Shown piece by piece: positions 36,285-46,096 of a stretch of DNA of 46,809 bases. This DNA is from an uncultured Methylophilaceae bacterium (GTDB lineage Bacteria; Pseudomonadota; Gammaproteobacteria; Burkholderiales; Methylophilaceae), in assembly GCA_903914945.1 (NCBI GenBank), contig CAIWQV010000045.1, forward strand, positions 1 to 46,809, given 5' to 3'. The notes below the pieces were generated by a model. It did not search any database. It was not told where the DNA came from and saw nothing but the letters and a program-made list of their open reading frames with translations. Both the position numbers and the translations under genes were made by a program. Position 1 is the first letter of the stretch, and every line of letters begins with the position of its first letter.

Positions 36285-38138
36285 ATGAATCAATATCCTA
36301 AATGGAAATATGGCCTCGTTTTAATTGCAATTTTTATTGGCCTTATCTATTCAATTCCTAACTTTTTTGGTGAATCTCCTGCTCTTCAGGTAAAGACAAC
36401 TAAAACATCGGATAAATTAGATCTATCCATTCTAGGCACTATTGAAAATTCCTTAAAAGAAGCTAATCTTCCCTTTGATGGCATGGTGCAAGAACCTAAT
36501 GGCATTAAAATTAAGTTTGCAAGTCCTGACAGCCAAGTCAAAGCAAAGGATGTGCTTCAAAATGCTCTAGGTAGTAATTATGTGATTGCGCTAAATCTTG
36601 TCTCTAAATCACCTTCATGGTTATCTAAAATTGGCGCCATTCCAATGTATCTGGGTTTAGATTTACGAGGTGGGGTTCATTTTCTCCTTCAAGTCGATAT
36701 GAAAGCTGCGGCTGAAAAGGCGGCTGAAAGCTATTTAAATGACTTCCGTATGACACTAAGAAAAGAGCGTATTTCTTACATTGGCGCTGCAAGATTAAAC
36801 GAAATCGTAAAGATTCAGTTTGATAGTCAAGAAGAATTAGACAAAGCTAAGAAATTGATTAAAGTCAATTATCCGGACCTCATGATGAGCGAATCATCTT
36901 CAGGAAAAGATAAAGCAATTGATATCAGCATGAGTGAAATGGGTAAGAAAAAAATTCAGGAATTTGCGCTGAAACAAAACTTACAAACACTACATAACCG
37001 AATTAATGAATTAGGTGTTGCAGAGCCTATTATCCAGCAACAAGGCCTGGATAGAATCGTCGTTCAATTGCCTGGTGTGCAAGATACTGCAAAGGCAAAA
37101 GAAATTCTTGGAAGAACAGCCACACTAGAAATAAGATTAGTCGATGAAGATAAAACTGATATAGCGACTTTAGAAAGCGCTCAAAAAGGTAATGCGCCTT
37201 TTGGTGATGATCTTTTTAAAGATAGAGATGGTAGATCAATTCTTGTTAAAAAGAATGTGCTACTTACAGGAGACAGAATAACTGATGCTGGCCCTGGCGT
37301 AGATCAGCAATCAGGAAGATCAGTTGTTCATGTAACACTTGATGGAAGAGGTTCAAATATCTTTAAACAAGTGACGCGCGAAAATGTAGGTAAACGTTTA
37401 GCTATCCTTCTTATTGAAAAAGGACAAACAGAAGTTGTCACAGCGCCAGTGATCCAGCAAGAAATTGGTGGTGGTCGCGTCCAAATTTCTGGCATGAATA
37501 GCCCTCAAGAAGCTACTGATATATCGCTTTTATTAAGAGCTGGTGCCCTTGCAGCGCCTATGCAAATTATTGAAGAGCGCACAGTGGGTCCAAGTATGGG
37601 TGAAGAAAATATCAAACGCGGTGTTCACTCTACGCTATGGGGATTTGCAGCGATCTCGGTGATGATGGCGTTCTACTATATGCTATTTGGTGGCGTTTCT
37701 ATTTTTGCGCTTGCCGTCAATTTATTGCTACTCGTGGCATTACTATCTATTCTTCAGGCTACATTAACCCTTCCTGGACTAGCAGCAATTGCATTAGCTT
37801 TAGGTATGGCCATTGATGCAAACGTACTCATTAATGAAAGAATTAGAGAAGAGCTTAGAAATGGGAATACGCCTCAAGCAAGCATCCACGCTGGCTACGA
37901 TCGAGCTTTCGATACAATTCTAGATTCGAATGTAACGACATTGATTGCAGGTCTTGCCTTATTTATGTTTGGTACAGGCCCTATTAAAGGATTTGCTGTA
38001 GTGCATGTTCTAGGTATTTTGACTTCGATGTTTAGTGCTATTTTGGTATCTAGAGCGCTTGTGAATATTATTTACGGTTATCGCCGCAAAATTGATAAGT
38101 TATCTATTGGTCAAATTTACAGGCCCGATAAAGATTAA
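36285..38138 (+). CDS. secD: Protein translocase subunit SecD
   Basis: SecD with SecF uses the proton gradient to pull exported proteins through SecYEG. The 617-aa protein has an N-terminal membrane segment, the GLDLRGGVHFLLQVD motif, a large periplasmic domain, and a C-terminal block of membrane segments with GLAAIALALGMAIDANVLINERIREEL, including the conserved Asp and Asn. It is separated from secF by three bases. Confidence 0.97.
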   Translation: MNQYPKWKYGLVLIAIFIGLIYSIPNFFGESPALQVKTTKTSDKLDLSILGTIENSLKEANLPFDGMVQEPNGIKIKFASPDSQVKAKDVLQNALGSNYVIALNLVSKSPSWLSKIGAIPMYLGLDLRGGVHFLLQVDMKAAAEKAAESYLNDFRMTLRKERISYIGAARLNEIVKIQFDSQEELDKAKKLIKVNYPDLMMSESSSGKDKAIDISMSEMGKKKIQEFALKQNLQTLHNRINELGVAEPIIQQQGLDRIVVQLPGVQDTAKAKEILGRTATLEIRLVDEDKTDIATLESAQKGNAPFGDDLFKDRDGRSILVKKNVLLTGDRITDAGPGVDQQSGRSVVHVTLDGRGSNIFKQVTRENVGKRLAILLIEKGQTEVVTAPVIQQEIGGGRVQISGMNSPQEATDISLLLRAGALAAPMQIIEERTVGPSMGEENIKRGVHSTLWGFAAISVMMAFYYMLFGGVSIFALAVNLLLLVALLSILQATLTLPGLAAIALALGMAIDANVLINERIREELRNGNTPQASIHAGYDRAFDTILDSNVTTLIAGLALFMFGTGPIKGFAVVHVLGILTSMFSAILVSRALVNIIYGYRRKIDKLSIGQIYRPDKD

Positions 38139-38141
38139 ATT

Positions 38142-39080
38142 ATGGAACTATTTAGAATAAAAAAAGATATACCTTTTATGAGTTATGGTCGATTAACAAC
38201 GACTATTTCGCTTATTACATTTATATTGGCGATTATTTTCCTATTCGCCAAAGGTCTTAATCTTGGTGTCGATTTTACCGGTGGCACACTTATGGAGGTA
38301 AGCTATACCCATCCAGCTGATATCGATAAAATTCGTCAAGTCATGGATAAAATTGAACTCAAAGATGCCACAGTGCAAAATTTTGGCACAAGCAAAGATG
38401 TATTAATCCGTTTACCCTTAAGACAAGAATTATCAATAGCGCAATTATCGGAAAAAGTTTCTGCAGCTCTTATTGAAAGTGATAAGGATACAAAAATTCA
38501 AAGAGTTGAATCTGTGGGATCGCAAGTTGGTGACGAGCTATATTCAAATGGTGCGCTCGCATTACTTCTTGTGTGCTTTGGCATTATTGCGTACTTAGCA
38601 TTAAGATTTGAATGGCGATTTGCAATAGCTGCCATTATTGCAAATATGCATGACGTCATCATCATTCTAGGTTTCTTTGCATTTTTCCAATGGGAGTTTA
38701 ACTTGACTGTTCTTGCAGCTATTCTTGCTGTTTTAGGTTACTCCGTTAATGAATCAGTAGTGGTTTTTGATCGTGTAAGAGAAAACTTTAAAAAAATGAG
38801 AAAATCGACTGTTGTTGAAGTGATTGATAACGCGATTACTAGAACAATGTCTCGTACTGTGATCACCCACCTTATGACGCAAACCATGGTGTGTTCGATG
38901 CTATTTTTCGGAGGCGAAACACTTCATAATTTTTCACTTGCATTAACGATTGGTATTTTATTTGGTATTTACTCATCAGTCCTTGTTGCCTGTCCAGTTG
39001 CTATGTGGCTTGGTGTATCTCATCGAAACCTTATTCAAGACCAACCCAAAGAAAACCCGTCACAAGAAATTAATCCATAA
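38142..39080 (+). CDS. secF: Protein translocase subunit SecF
   Basis: SecF is the partner of SecD. The 312-aa protein has LNLGVDFTGGTLMEVSY near the N-terminus and a C-terminal membrane block with LAVLGYSVNESVVVFDRVRENF, the SecF form of the conserved transport motif. Length is normal. The corB-like gene starts 14 bases after it. Confidence 0.97.
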   Translation: MELFRIKKDIPFMSYGRLTTTISLITFILAIIFLFAKGLNLGVDFTGGTLMEVSYTHPADIDKIRQVMDKIELKDATVQNFGTSKDVLIRLPLRQELSIAQLSEKVSAALIESDKDTKIQRVESVGSQVGDELYSNGALALLLVCFGIIAYLALRFEWRFAIAAIIANMHDVIIILGFFAFFQWEFNLTVLAAILAVLGYSVNESVVVFDRVRENFKKMRKSTVVEVIDNAITRTMSRTVITHLMTQTMVCSMLFFGGETLHNFSLALTIGILFGIYSSVLVACPVAMWLGVSHRNLIQDQPKENPSQEINP

Positions 39081-39094
39081 GTTTTTTTAAAACT

Positions 39095-40372
39095 TTGAAC
39101 ACCCTATCCCTTAGTTATCAATTTGTCATTCTTGCAGCTTTAATAGCTATATCGGCTTTCTTTTCGCTCGCCGAAACAAGCTTAATGACACTTAATCGTT
39201 ATCGATTAAAACATTTGGTATCTCAAGGAAATCGTGCAGCCAAACTCACACATAAATTATTATCTTCGACTGATAAACTTTTAGGCGTTATTTTGCTATG
39301 CAAGGAGTTTGCAAATGCGGCCTCTGCAATGTTTGTCACGGTGATTACAGTTCGCTTATATGGGGAAGGTCAAATTGCTCTTATGGCAGGCACTTTAGTG
39401 ACTACCTTCTTAATTTTAATTTTTGGCGAAGTTTCTCCTAAAGTTATTGCGGCATCGAAACCTGAAAGATTCGCTTTTTTCTGCAGTTACGTTCTCTACC
39501 CTCTTTTAAAAATTCTTTATCCTATTGTGATATTGGTTAACTTTTTTGTATTAACTTTCGTCAAAATATTTAATGTCAAAATTGATTTTAATAATAATCT
39601 TCATGCCATATCTATGGATGAATTAAGAAGTATTATTTCTGAAGCTGGTCAGTTTATTCCTAACCAACATAGAAAAATTCTCCTTAATTTATTTGAATTA
39701 GAACGTATTACTGTGGATGACATTATGATTCCCCATACCTTTGTAGAATCAATTGATTTTGATTTATCAGATGAGGAAATTATTCAGAAATTACTCACCT
39801 TTCAGCACAGCAGAGTATTAGTAAAAACAAATTCTCCTGAAAATATTTTGGGGCTGCTTGATACACAAAAAATTATCAAACAGCTAAATATTCATGATGC
39901 TTTAAATAAAATTACAAAAAGTGATCTAGAGGGACTCATAACTGAGCCGTACTTCATTCCATCTGGCACGCCTTTATATACTCAATTGCAGAATTTTCAA
40001 GACAAACAAGAAAGAATTGGCTTGATTGTAAATGAGCATGGGGAGTTTATAGGTCTTTTAAGTCTAGAAGATATTTTAGAAGAGGTAGTGGGTGAATTTA
40101 ATTTAGATTTTCTATCAAGATCATCTAAATTTAGTCAAGATGAAGATGGCGGTTGGATTGTAGATGGAAGTGTTACGATAAGAACGCTAAATAAAAAGCT
40201 TAATCTTCACTTTCCAATTGACGGTCCTAAAACGCTCAATGGATTAGTATTGGAATACTTCGAAGATATCCCTGAGCCGAACACAAGTTTTAAAATAGCT
40301 AACCATACATTAGAAGTTCTTCAATCGCATGATCGCATTGTGAAGAGCATAAAAATCTACCCTCTTTCTTAA
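39095..40372 (+). CDS. CorB/HlyC-type membrane protein with CBS pair
   Basis: The 425-aa protein has a DUF21 (CNNM) membrane domain at residues about 5-160 (ISAFFSLAETSLMTLNRYRLKHLVSQGN), a CBS pair at about 205-330 (VDDIMIPHTFVESIDF; GEFIGLLSLEDILEEVVGEF) and a CorC_HlyC C-terminal domain. This is the CorB/YfjD layout, linked to Mg2+/Co2+ efflux or homeostasis. The start is TTG with no clear ribosome binding site, so the exact N-terminus is uncertain. It probably shares transcription with secF. Confidence 0.88.
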   Translation: MNTLSLSYQFVILAALIAISAFFSLAETSLMTLNRYRLKHLVSQGNRAAKLTHKLLSSTDKLLGVILLCKEFANAASAMFVTVITVRLYGEGQIALMAGTLVTTFLILIFGEVSPKVIAASKPERFAFFCSYVLYPLLKILYPIVILVNFFVLTFVKIFNVKIDFNNNLHAISMDELRSIISEAGQFIPNQHRKILLNLFELERITVDDIMIPHTFVESIDFDLSDEEIIQKLLTFQHSRVLVKTNSPENILGLLDTQKIIKQLNIHDALNKITKSDLEGLITEPYFIPSGTPLYTQLQNFQDKQERIGLIVNEHGEFIGLLSLEDILEEVVGEFNLDFLSRSSKFSQDEDGGWIVDGSVTIRTLNKKLNLHFPIDGPKTLNGLVLEYFEDIPEPNTSFKIANHTLEVLQSHDRIVKSIKIYPLS

Positions 40373-40447
40373 GTTTTTATAAATTCTCACAAAGAATCGC
40401 TTGAGTTTTTATTTTTTTTAATCACAATAATCATTAAGGTTTAGCTG

Positions 40448-40762
40448 ATGCCAAAAATAAATGCAACTGATGACATAAAGCTTAGTCCAAAAAAGGCTAA
40501 GACTAAACTGCCAAGTATGTACAAAGTTATCATACTTAACGATGACTTTACCCCTATGGAATTTGTTGTTAATACAATTCAGCGTTTTTTTAATAAAAGT
40601 GTTGATGAGGCTACTCGTATAATGTTAAAAATACACACAGAGGGTTTAGGTGTATGCGGCATATTTCCTCAAGATATCGCCGAAACAAAAATGAATCAGG
40701 TGCTAAACTATGCAAAAGAACATCAACATCCATTGCAATGTATTATTGAAAGAATAGATTAA
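40448..40762 (+). CDS. clpS: ClpS adaptor
   Basis: ClpS brings N-degron proteins to ClpA. The 104-aa protein contains the family core SMYKVIILNDDFTPMEFVVNTIQRFF and ends in the usual ETKMNQVLNYAKEHQHPLQCIIE. The NDD motif that contacts the N-terminal residue is intact. clpA follows after nine bases. A loose TTGAGT/AATAAT pair upstream could be a promoter but is weak. Confidence 0.96.
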   Translation: MPKINATDDIKLSPKKAKTKLPSMYKVIILNDDFTPMEFVVNTIQRFFNKSVDEATRIMLKIHTEGLGVCGIFPQDIAETKMNQVLNYAKEHQHPLQCIIERID

Positions 40763-40771
40763 ACTTAAATT

Positions 40772-43039
40772 ATGATTGCTCAAGAGCTTGAAGTAAGTCT
40801 ACATATGGCATTTATGGACGCAAGACAAAAGCGTCATGAGCTTATTACGGTTGAACATTTACTTCTTGCTATGCTTGATAACCCTTCTGCAGCAGAAGTC
40901 CTTAAAGCATGTGGCTCAAACATTGAAACACTTAGAAATGAATTAACTCAATATATCGATGATCATACACCTACGATCTCAGGTGAAGATGAAGTAGACA
41001 CTCAACCTACGCTTGGATTTCAAAGAGTCATACAAAGAGCTATGCTCCACGTCCAATCTTCTGGCAAAAAAGAAGTGAATGGTTCAAATGTGTTAGTTGC
41101 TATCTATGGCGAAAAAGATTCGCATGCTGTTTATTTCCTTCATCAGCAAGGCGTGACGCGTCTTGATGTGGTTAACTTTATTGCACATGGAGTTTCTAAG
41201 TTAAATGAGGGTGACACAAATAAAACATCTATCGAACAAGAAAGTGACCAAGAGTCCCCGGGTGCCAAAGCATTAGATAGTTACACAGTTAATCTAAATA
41301 AGATGGTATTGGCTGGGAAAATTGACCCTCTGATTGGCCGAGATTCTGAAATCGAACGTGTGATTCAGACGTTATGTAGAAGAAGAAAAAATAATCCTCT
41401 GTTAGTAGGTGAAGCAGGTGTTGGTAAAACTGCTATTGCTGAAGGCTTAGCAAAAAGAATTGTTGATAAAGAAGTGCCTGTCATTTTAGAAGAGACTACT
41501 ATTTTTTCACTCGATATGGGTGCCTTATTAGCAGGAACTAAATACCGTGGAGATTTTGAACAGCGACTTAAAGCGGTGATGAAGCAACTCAATGAACATA
41601 AAGATGCCATTTTGTTTATTGATGAAATTCATACTCTAATCGGTGCGGGATCTGCAAGTGGAGGAACGCTTGACGCATCTAATCTTCTAAAGCCTGCTCT
41701 CTCGAATGGATCAATTAAATGCATAGGTGCCACAACCTACCAAGAATATAGAACTGTATTTGAAAAAGATCACGCCCTTACAAGAAGATTCCAAAAAATT
41801 GATGTCGAAGAGCCAAGTATTCTTGATACGATTAATATTCTTAAGGGTCTTAAAACAAGATTTGAAAAACATCACAATGTGAAATATTCTGTTGCTGCAA
41901 TTCATAGTGCTGCAGAACTTTCTGCAAAATATATTAATGATAGACATCTACCTGACAAAGCTATCGATGTGATTGATGAGGCTGGAGCTGCTCAAAGAAT
42001 ATTACCGAAAAATAAACAGAAGAAAGTCATTACAAATAAAGAGATTGAAGAGGTGGTTGCTAAGATTGCTAAGATACCGCCAAAAAATATTTCTAATGAT
42101 GACAAACATACCCTTAAAAATCTCGAGCGTGACCTTAAAGCTGTTATTTTTGGCCAAGACAAAGCTATCGAAAATTTAGCCAGTGCTATCAAAATGACTA
42201 GAAGTGGATTGGGCATTCCGAATAAACCAATTGGTAACTTCCTTTTTAGTGGCCCTACGGGTGTTGGAAAAACTGAAGTTGCTCGTCAGCTTGCTTATAT
42301 TCTTGGTATTGAACTGATCCGAATTGATATGAGCGAATATATGGAAAGACATGCGGTTTCTAGACTGATTGGTGCTCCTCCAGGCTATGTAGGTTTTGAG
42401 CAAGGTGGGCTAATGACTGAAGCTGTTAATAAACAGCCTTACTGTGTGCTTCTACTCGATGAAATTGAAAAAGCTCACCCTGATATCTTTAATATCCTTC
42501 TTCAAGTGATGGATCATGGATCTTTAACAGATAGCAACGGACGAAAAACAGACTTTAGAAATGTCACGCTTATCATGACCACAAATGCTGGAGCAGAGTC
42601 GCTCTCAAAAACCTCTATGGGATTTACTCAATCTAAGAAAATGGGTGATGAACAGGCTGAAATTAAGCGTTTATTTACGCCTGAATTCAGAAATAGACTT
42701 GATGCGACGGTATCATTTGCTCCACTTAGTCATGGTGTAATCCTGAAAGTTGTTGATAAATTCCTTATGCAACTTGAAGATCAATTACATGAGAAAAAAG
42801 TGGATGCGACTTTTACAGAAAACCTCAAATCTTATTTAGCTAAACATGGATTTGATCCAAGTATGGGAGCAAGGCCTATGTCACGTCTTATTCAAGATAC
42901 CATCAGGAAAGCTTTGGCGGATGAATTGCTTTTTGGTCAATTGACTAATGGCGGCAATGTAATTATTGATATCGATGAGAATGAAAAAGTACAATTAATT
43001 TTTGAAACAGAAAATAAAGTAGCATTACAAGACTCTTAA
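40772..43039 (+). CDS. clpA: ClpA ATPase of the ClpAP protease
   Basis: ClpA unfolds substrates and feeds them to ClpP. The 755-aa protein has a Clp-N repeat domain (residues 1-145), AAA1 with Walker A GEAGVGKTAIAEG, and AAA2 with GPTGVGKTEVARQ and LLLDEIEKAHPD. There is no middle coiled coil, so it is ClpA and not ClpB. The ClpP-docking loop reads SMGF (M616-G617-F618), where E. coli has IGL. Its 3' end overlaps the GST gene by four bases. clpP is not in the window. Confidence 0.97.
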   Translation: MIAQELEVSLHMAFMDARQKRHELITVEHLLLAMLDNPSAAEVLKACGSNIETLRNELTQYIDDHTPTISGEDEVDTQPTLGFQRVIQRAMLHVQSSGKKEVNGSNVLVAIYGEKDSHAVYFLHQQGVTRLDVVNFIAHGVSKLNEGDTNKTSIEQESDQESPGAKALDSYTVNLNKMVLAGKIDPLIGRDSEIERVIQTLCRRRKNNPLLVGEAGVGKTAIAEGLAKRIVDKEVPVILEETTIFSLDMGALLAGTKYRGDFEQRLKAVMKQLNEHKDAILFIDEIHTLIGAGSASGGTLDASNLLKPALSNGSIKCIGATTYQEYRTVFEKDHALTRRFQKIDVEEPSILDTINILKGLKTRFEKHHNVKYSVAAIHSAAELSAKYINDRHLPDKAIDVIDEAGAAQRILPKNKQKKVITNKEIEEVVAKIAKIPPKNISNDDKHTLKNLERDLKAVIFGQDKAIENLASAIKMTRSGLGIPNKPIGNFLFSGPTGVGKTEVARQLAYILGIELIRIDMSEYMERHAVSRLIGAPPGYVGFEQGGLMTEAVNKQPYCVLLLDEIEKAHPDIFNILLQVMDHGSLTDSNGRKTDFRNVTLIMTTNAGAESLSKTSMGFTQSKKMGDEQAEIKRLFTPEFRNRLDATVSFAPLSHGVILKVVDKFLMQLEDQLHEKKVDATFTENLKSYLAKHGFDPSMGARPMSRLIQDTIRKALADELLFGQLTNGGNVIIDIDENEKVQLIFETENKVALQDS

Positions 43040-43632
43040 TTCTTTTTCATTACTTCTTTAAAGATATGGCTATCTATCAAGCCACGTAACCATTTTTTTA
43101 GTGCGTCGTATTTCGAATCTAAAAACCAATTTTCATCTACCAAAAAAAATTGCCTTACAAATGGGAAGACTGCTATATCAGCAAGGCTTATTCTGTCTTC
43201 TATTAAATATAATTTAAACTTTAGCTTTTCATCCAATACATTTAAAAATATTTCACATTGAGAGCGATAATATTCTTTTGAGTGTTCTGGAAAACGATCA
43301 GCATATTTATATTTGTCCAGATTTTTTTTGAAATGAAAATCGTTTTCAAAAATGAGCTTTTGGCACAAGTCATTGCCTTTCAAAATCCAATGTTCTGGAT
43401 CGTTTATATTAAGAGCCCATAACATAATCTCTAAACTCTCTTCTATTACTTTTCCATCTGACTGAACTAATACAGGCACAGTGCCTTTTGGACTTAAAGC
43501 TAGAAAATCACTGGGCTTATCTTTAAGTGAAATTTCTATAGATTCATAGTCGATACCTGCTTGGTATAAAGCAAGCCTAGATCTAATGGCATATGGACAG
43601 CGTCTGTAAGTGAATAATTTTGGCTTATTCAC
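43036..43632 (-). CDS. Glutathione S-transferase family protein
   Basis: The 198-aa protein has an N-terminal thioredoxin-like domain with TYRRCPYAIRSRLALYQAG (CPYA, a cysteine-type active site as in omega/glutaredoxin-2-like GSTs) and the glutathione-binding PKGTVPVLVQSDGKVIEESLEIM, then a helical C-terminal domain. The start is GTG. It follows pyrD by six bases on the same strand, so the two may be co-transcribed. Substrate unknown. Confidence 0.85.
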   Translation of the reverse strand: MNKPKLFTYRRCPYAIRSRLALYQAGIDYESIEISLKDKPSDFLALSPKGTVPVLVQSDGKVIEESLEIMLWALNINDPEHWILKGNDLCQKLIFENDFHFKKNLDKYKYADRFPEHSKEYYRSQCEIFLNVLDEKLKFKLYLIEDRISLADIAVFPFVRQFFLVDENWFLDSKYDALKKWLRGLIDSHIFKEVMKKN

Positions 43633-43638
43633 AGTCGA

Positions 43639-44652
43639 CTAACCAATAGAGCGACAAGCATCTAGAATAAGCTTTCTTCCTTGGTATATAAGGCCTGAGT
43701 ACATTTGGATGAGCTCGGCACCAGCTTTAATTTTTTCTAAAGCATCTTCTCCGGAAGATATACCGCCTACACCAATAATCGGAATTTCGCCTTGAAGTCT
43801 CTCATGGAGTTCATGAATAATTGAATTAGACAGTCTAAATAAAGGCTTTCCTGACATCCCACCAGATTCGCTCCCATGAGTTATATTGCCAAGAGCATCC
43901 CTACTAATGGTTGTATTAGTTGCTATTACTCCATCAATTTTATTTTTAATCATAGTTTTTGATATGGCATCTAAATGTTTAGATGTTAAATCAGGAGAAA
44001 TTTTTAGGGCGATGGGGACATAGCGGCCATAATAATCAGCAAGTCTTGCCTGTTCTTTTTTAAGATCCACCAATAAACTATTGAGTGCTTTTGTTTCCTG
44101 AAGATCTCTTAAATTTTTTGTATTAGGCGAGGAAATATTAATCGCAATGTAATTTGAATATTGATATACCTTCTTCATACATAAAAGATAATCATCTGCC
44201 GCCTTCTCTATGGGCGTATCAAAATTTTTACCAATGTTGATTCCAAGAACCCCTTTATAATCACTTAATCTGATATTCTCAACGGCAGCATCGACGCCTA
44301 CGTTATTAAAACCGAATCGATTAATAATGCCTTGAGCCTCTGGCAATCTAAATAATCTTGGCTTTGGATTACCTAATTGAGGTCTTGGGGTGATTGTTCC
44401 AATTTCAATAAAGCCAAACCCTAATTTTCCTAACGCATCAATATGGCTTCCATTTTTATCAAGTCCTGCAGCAAGCCCTACTGGATTTTGAAATGGAATG
44501 CCCATAACAGTTCTTAACTTCGAGGGATGTGGAGCTTCTAATAAACGCAATAGGCCGATTTTATTGGAAAGAGATAGTGCCTTAAGGGTGAAGTCGTGCG
44601 AAAATTCTGCATCAAACTTAAATAGTAGCGAACGTATCAGTTGGTGGCTCAT
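43639..44652 (-). CDS. pyrD: Dihydroorotate dehydrogenase (quinone)
   Basis: PyrD oxidises dihydroorotate to orotate in pyrimidine synthesis, passing electrons to quinone. The 337-aa protein is class 2, with a short N-terminal membrane-associated helix region, PFQNPVGLAAGLDKNG, the catalytic-serine loop AINISSPNTKNLR, and GVGGISSGEDALEKIKAGAELIQMYSG for FMN phosphate. Gene start has no obvious ribosome binding site. It is divergent from the roxA-like gene, 45 bases apart. Confidence 0.97.
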   Translation of the reverse strand: MSHQLIRSLLFKFDAEFSHDFTLKALSLSNKIGLLRLLEAPHPSKLRTVMGIPFQNPVGLAAGLDKNGSHIDALGKLGFGFIEIGTITPRPQLGNPKPRLFRLPEAQGIINRFGFNNVGVDAAVENIRLSDYKGVLGINIGKNFDTPIEKAADDYLLCMKKVYQYSNYIAINISSPNTKNLRDLQETKALNSLLVDLKKEQARLADYYGRYVPIALKISPDLTSKHLDAISKTMIKNKIDGVIATNTTISRDALGNITHGSESGGMSGKPLFRLSNSIIHELHERLQGEIPIIGVGGISSGEDALEKIKAGAELIQMYSGLIYQGRKLILDACRSIG

Positions 44653-44697
44653 AACGTTACTATTTTAACTTAGGAAGTTATAAGACTTAATAAAATT

Positions 44698-45849
44698 ATG
44701 CGATTAAATCGTAAAACTCATATTCTAGGAAAAACATCCGTCAATGATTTTCTAAAAAACTATTGGCAAAAAAAACCTCTGCTTATTAAAAATGCAATTC
44801 CGAATTTTGTATCTCCCATCACAGAAAGTGATCTTTTTATAATTGCTCAGAATGAAGAGGCTGTATCGCGTCTTATCGAACACAAGCAAGGTATTTGGCA
44901 AGTGAAGTATGGCCCTTTTAAAAAGTCGGATTTACCGAAAAAAACAAATATTCCGTGGACAATTCTTGTTCAAAATATCAATCATTACTTCCCTTTTGCT
45001 GAATCATTTCTAAATCTTTTTAAATTTATTCCTTACGCACGTCTTGATGATCTTATGATTAGTTATGCGACAAAAAAAGGTAGTGTCGGTCCTCATTTTG
45101 ACTCCTATGACGTGTTCTTATTTCAGGCACAAGGTACCAGAGAATGGAAGATTAGTGATCAGAAGAAATTTACTTTAGATAAGAAGTCATCAATTAAAAT
45201 AATCACCAATTTTAAATCCAAGAATTCATGGGTACTTAAGCCGGGTGATATGCTCTATTTGCCCCCTAACATAGGTCATTGGGGCATTTCTCAAAGCGAT
45301 GATTGTGTGACTTATTCTATTGGCTTTAGGGCGCCTGGGACATTTGAGATTCAGTCTAAATTTTTAGACTTTATTCAAGACCATTTAATCACTAATGAAA
45401 ATGAAATTTATAAAGATCCAAACTTAACGCCTCAAAAAAATCCTGCTGAGATTAGCTCAAATATGACTAAAGAGATGCGAAATATAGTGGATCGTTTGCG
45501 ATGGGATAAATCTTCAATCAATCATTTTATCGGTCAATTGCTTTCTGAGCCCATAGAGAACTCAATCTTCGAAACGCGCAAACCATTGAGCCTTAAAGCT
45601 TTTGAAAAAAGCATCGTTCATAAAACACTAAGGCTTAATTCAAAAACAAGAATGCTTTTTATAAAGAATAATTTCTATATAAATGGTGAATTTATAAAAA
45701 TTGATAAAAAATATACCTCATTTTTAAAGCAACTTGCCAATGATCGGGAGATCTCTTTGGAATCCACTTTAAATAAAAGAGATTTAAACGCTTTGGGGAT
45801 AGCCTTATTGCCCTTATATGTAGCGGGATTTATTGATTTTATTCAATAA
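44698..45849 (+). CDS. roxA: Cupin/JmjC ribosomal oxygenase (RoxA/YcfD type)
   Basis: YcfD/RoxA in E. coli is an Fe(II)/2-oxoglutarate oxygenase that hydroxylates an arginine of ribosomal protein L16. The 383-aa protein is close to that length (373) and has the facial triad H133 and D135 in GPHFDSYDVFLFQAQGTREW and H194 in LYLPPNIGHWGIS. The C-terminal half resembles the family's dimerisation and winged-helix regions. Substrate is inferred from the family. Confidence 0.88.
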   Translation: MRLNRKTHILGKTSVNDFLKNYWQKKPLLIKNAIPNFVSPITESDLFIIAQNEEAVSRLIEHKQGIWQVKYGPFKKSDLPKKTNIPWTILVQNINHYFPFAESFLNLFKFIPYARLDDLMISYATKKGSVGPHFDSYDVFLFQAQGTREWKISDQKKFTLDKKSSIKIITNFKSKNSWVLKPGDMLYLPPNIGHWGISQSDDCVTYSIGFRAPGTFEIQSKFLDFIQDHLITNENEIYKDPNLTPQKNPAEISSNMTKEMRNIVDRLRWDKSSINHFIGQLLSEPIENSIFETRKPLSLKAFEKSIVHKTLRLNSKTRMLFIKNNFYINGEFIKIDKKYTSFLKQLANDREISLESTLNKRDLNALGIALLPLYVAGFIDFIQ

Positions 45850-45852
45850 TAC

Positions 45853-45882
45853 TTAACCATCCCACTAGTTTTGTTGTAGAAT
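45853..45882 (+). promoter_or_regulatory. Possible promoter for the small lipoprotein gene
   Basis: TTAACC, an 18-base spacer and TAGAAT lie just after the roxA-like stop and predict a leader of about 50 bases before the ATG at 45940. Confidence 0.45.
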
Positions 45883-45939
45883 ATTTACCAGGGAGCTAAT
45901 CATCGGCCCCGAATTCAACATTAATTTTAAGGATTAAAA

Positions 45940-46071
45940 ATGACACGTTCACTACTTATCGCTTTATTATTAGCTATTGGTTTAACTGCTTGCGGCAAAA
46001 AAGAAGAAGCTGCTCCTGCTGCTGATGCAGCTCCAGCTGCTGAAGCTGCTCCAGCTGCTGAAGCTAAGTAA
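45940..46071 (+). CDS. Small Ala/Glu/Pro-rich lipoprotein
   Basis: This 43-aa gene is absent from the ORF track. AAGGA stands six bases before the ATG. The product is MTRSLLIALLLAIGLTACGKK, a lipoprotein signal with lipobox LTAC (lipid Cys 18), then KKEEAAP and hexapeptide repeats APAA(D/E)A. The mature part would be only about 26 residues of disordered, acidic, Ala-rich chain. Its own promoter-like element and a strong terminator frame it as one short transcript. Similar tiny lipoproteins occur in other betaproteobacteria, mostly as hypothetical; function unknown. Confidence 0.8.
   Translation: MTRSLLIALLLAIGLTACGKKEEAAPAADAAPAAEAAPAAEAK
46012..46065 (+). repeat. Three tandem 18-bp units in the lipoprotein gene
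   Basis: GCTCCAGCTGCTGAAGCT occurs twice in perfect tandem (46030-46047, 46048-46065). It is preceded by a third copy with three mismatches (46012-46029). Each unit keeps the frame and encodes APAA(D/E)A, so copy-number changes would lengthen or shorten the protein without breaking it. Confidence 0.9.
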
Positions 46072-46096
46072 TAGATAATTTATCTATTGTTTGAAT

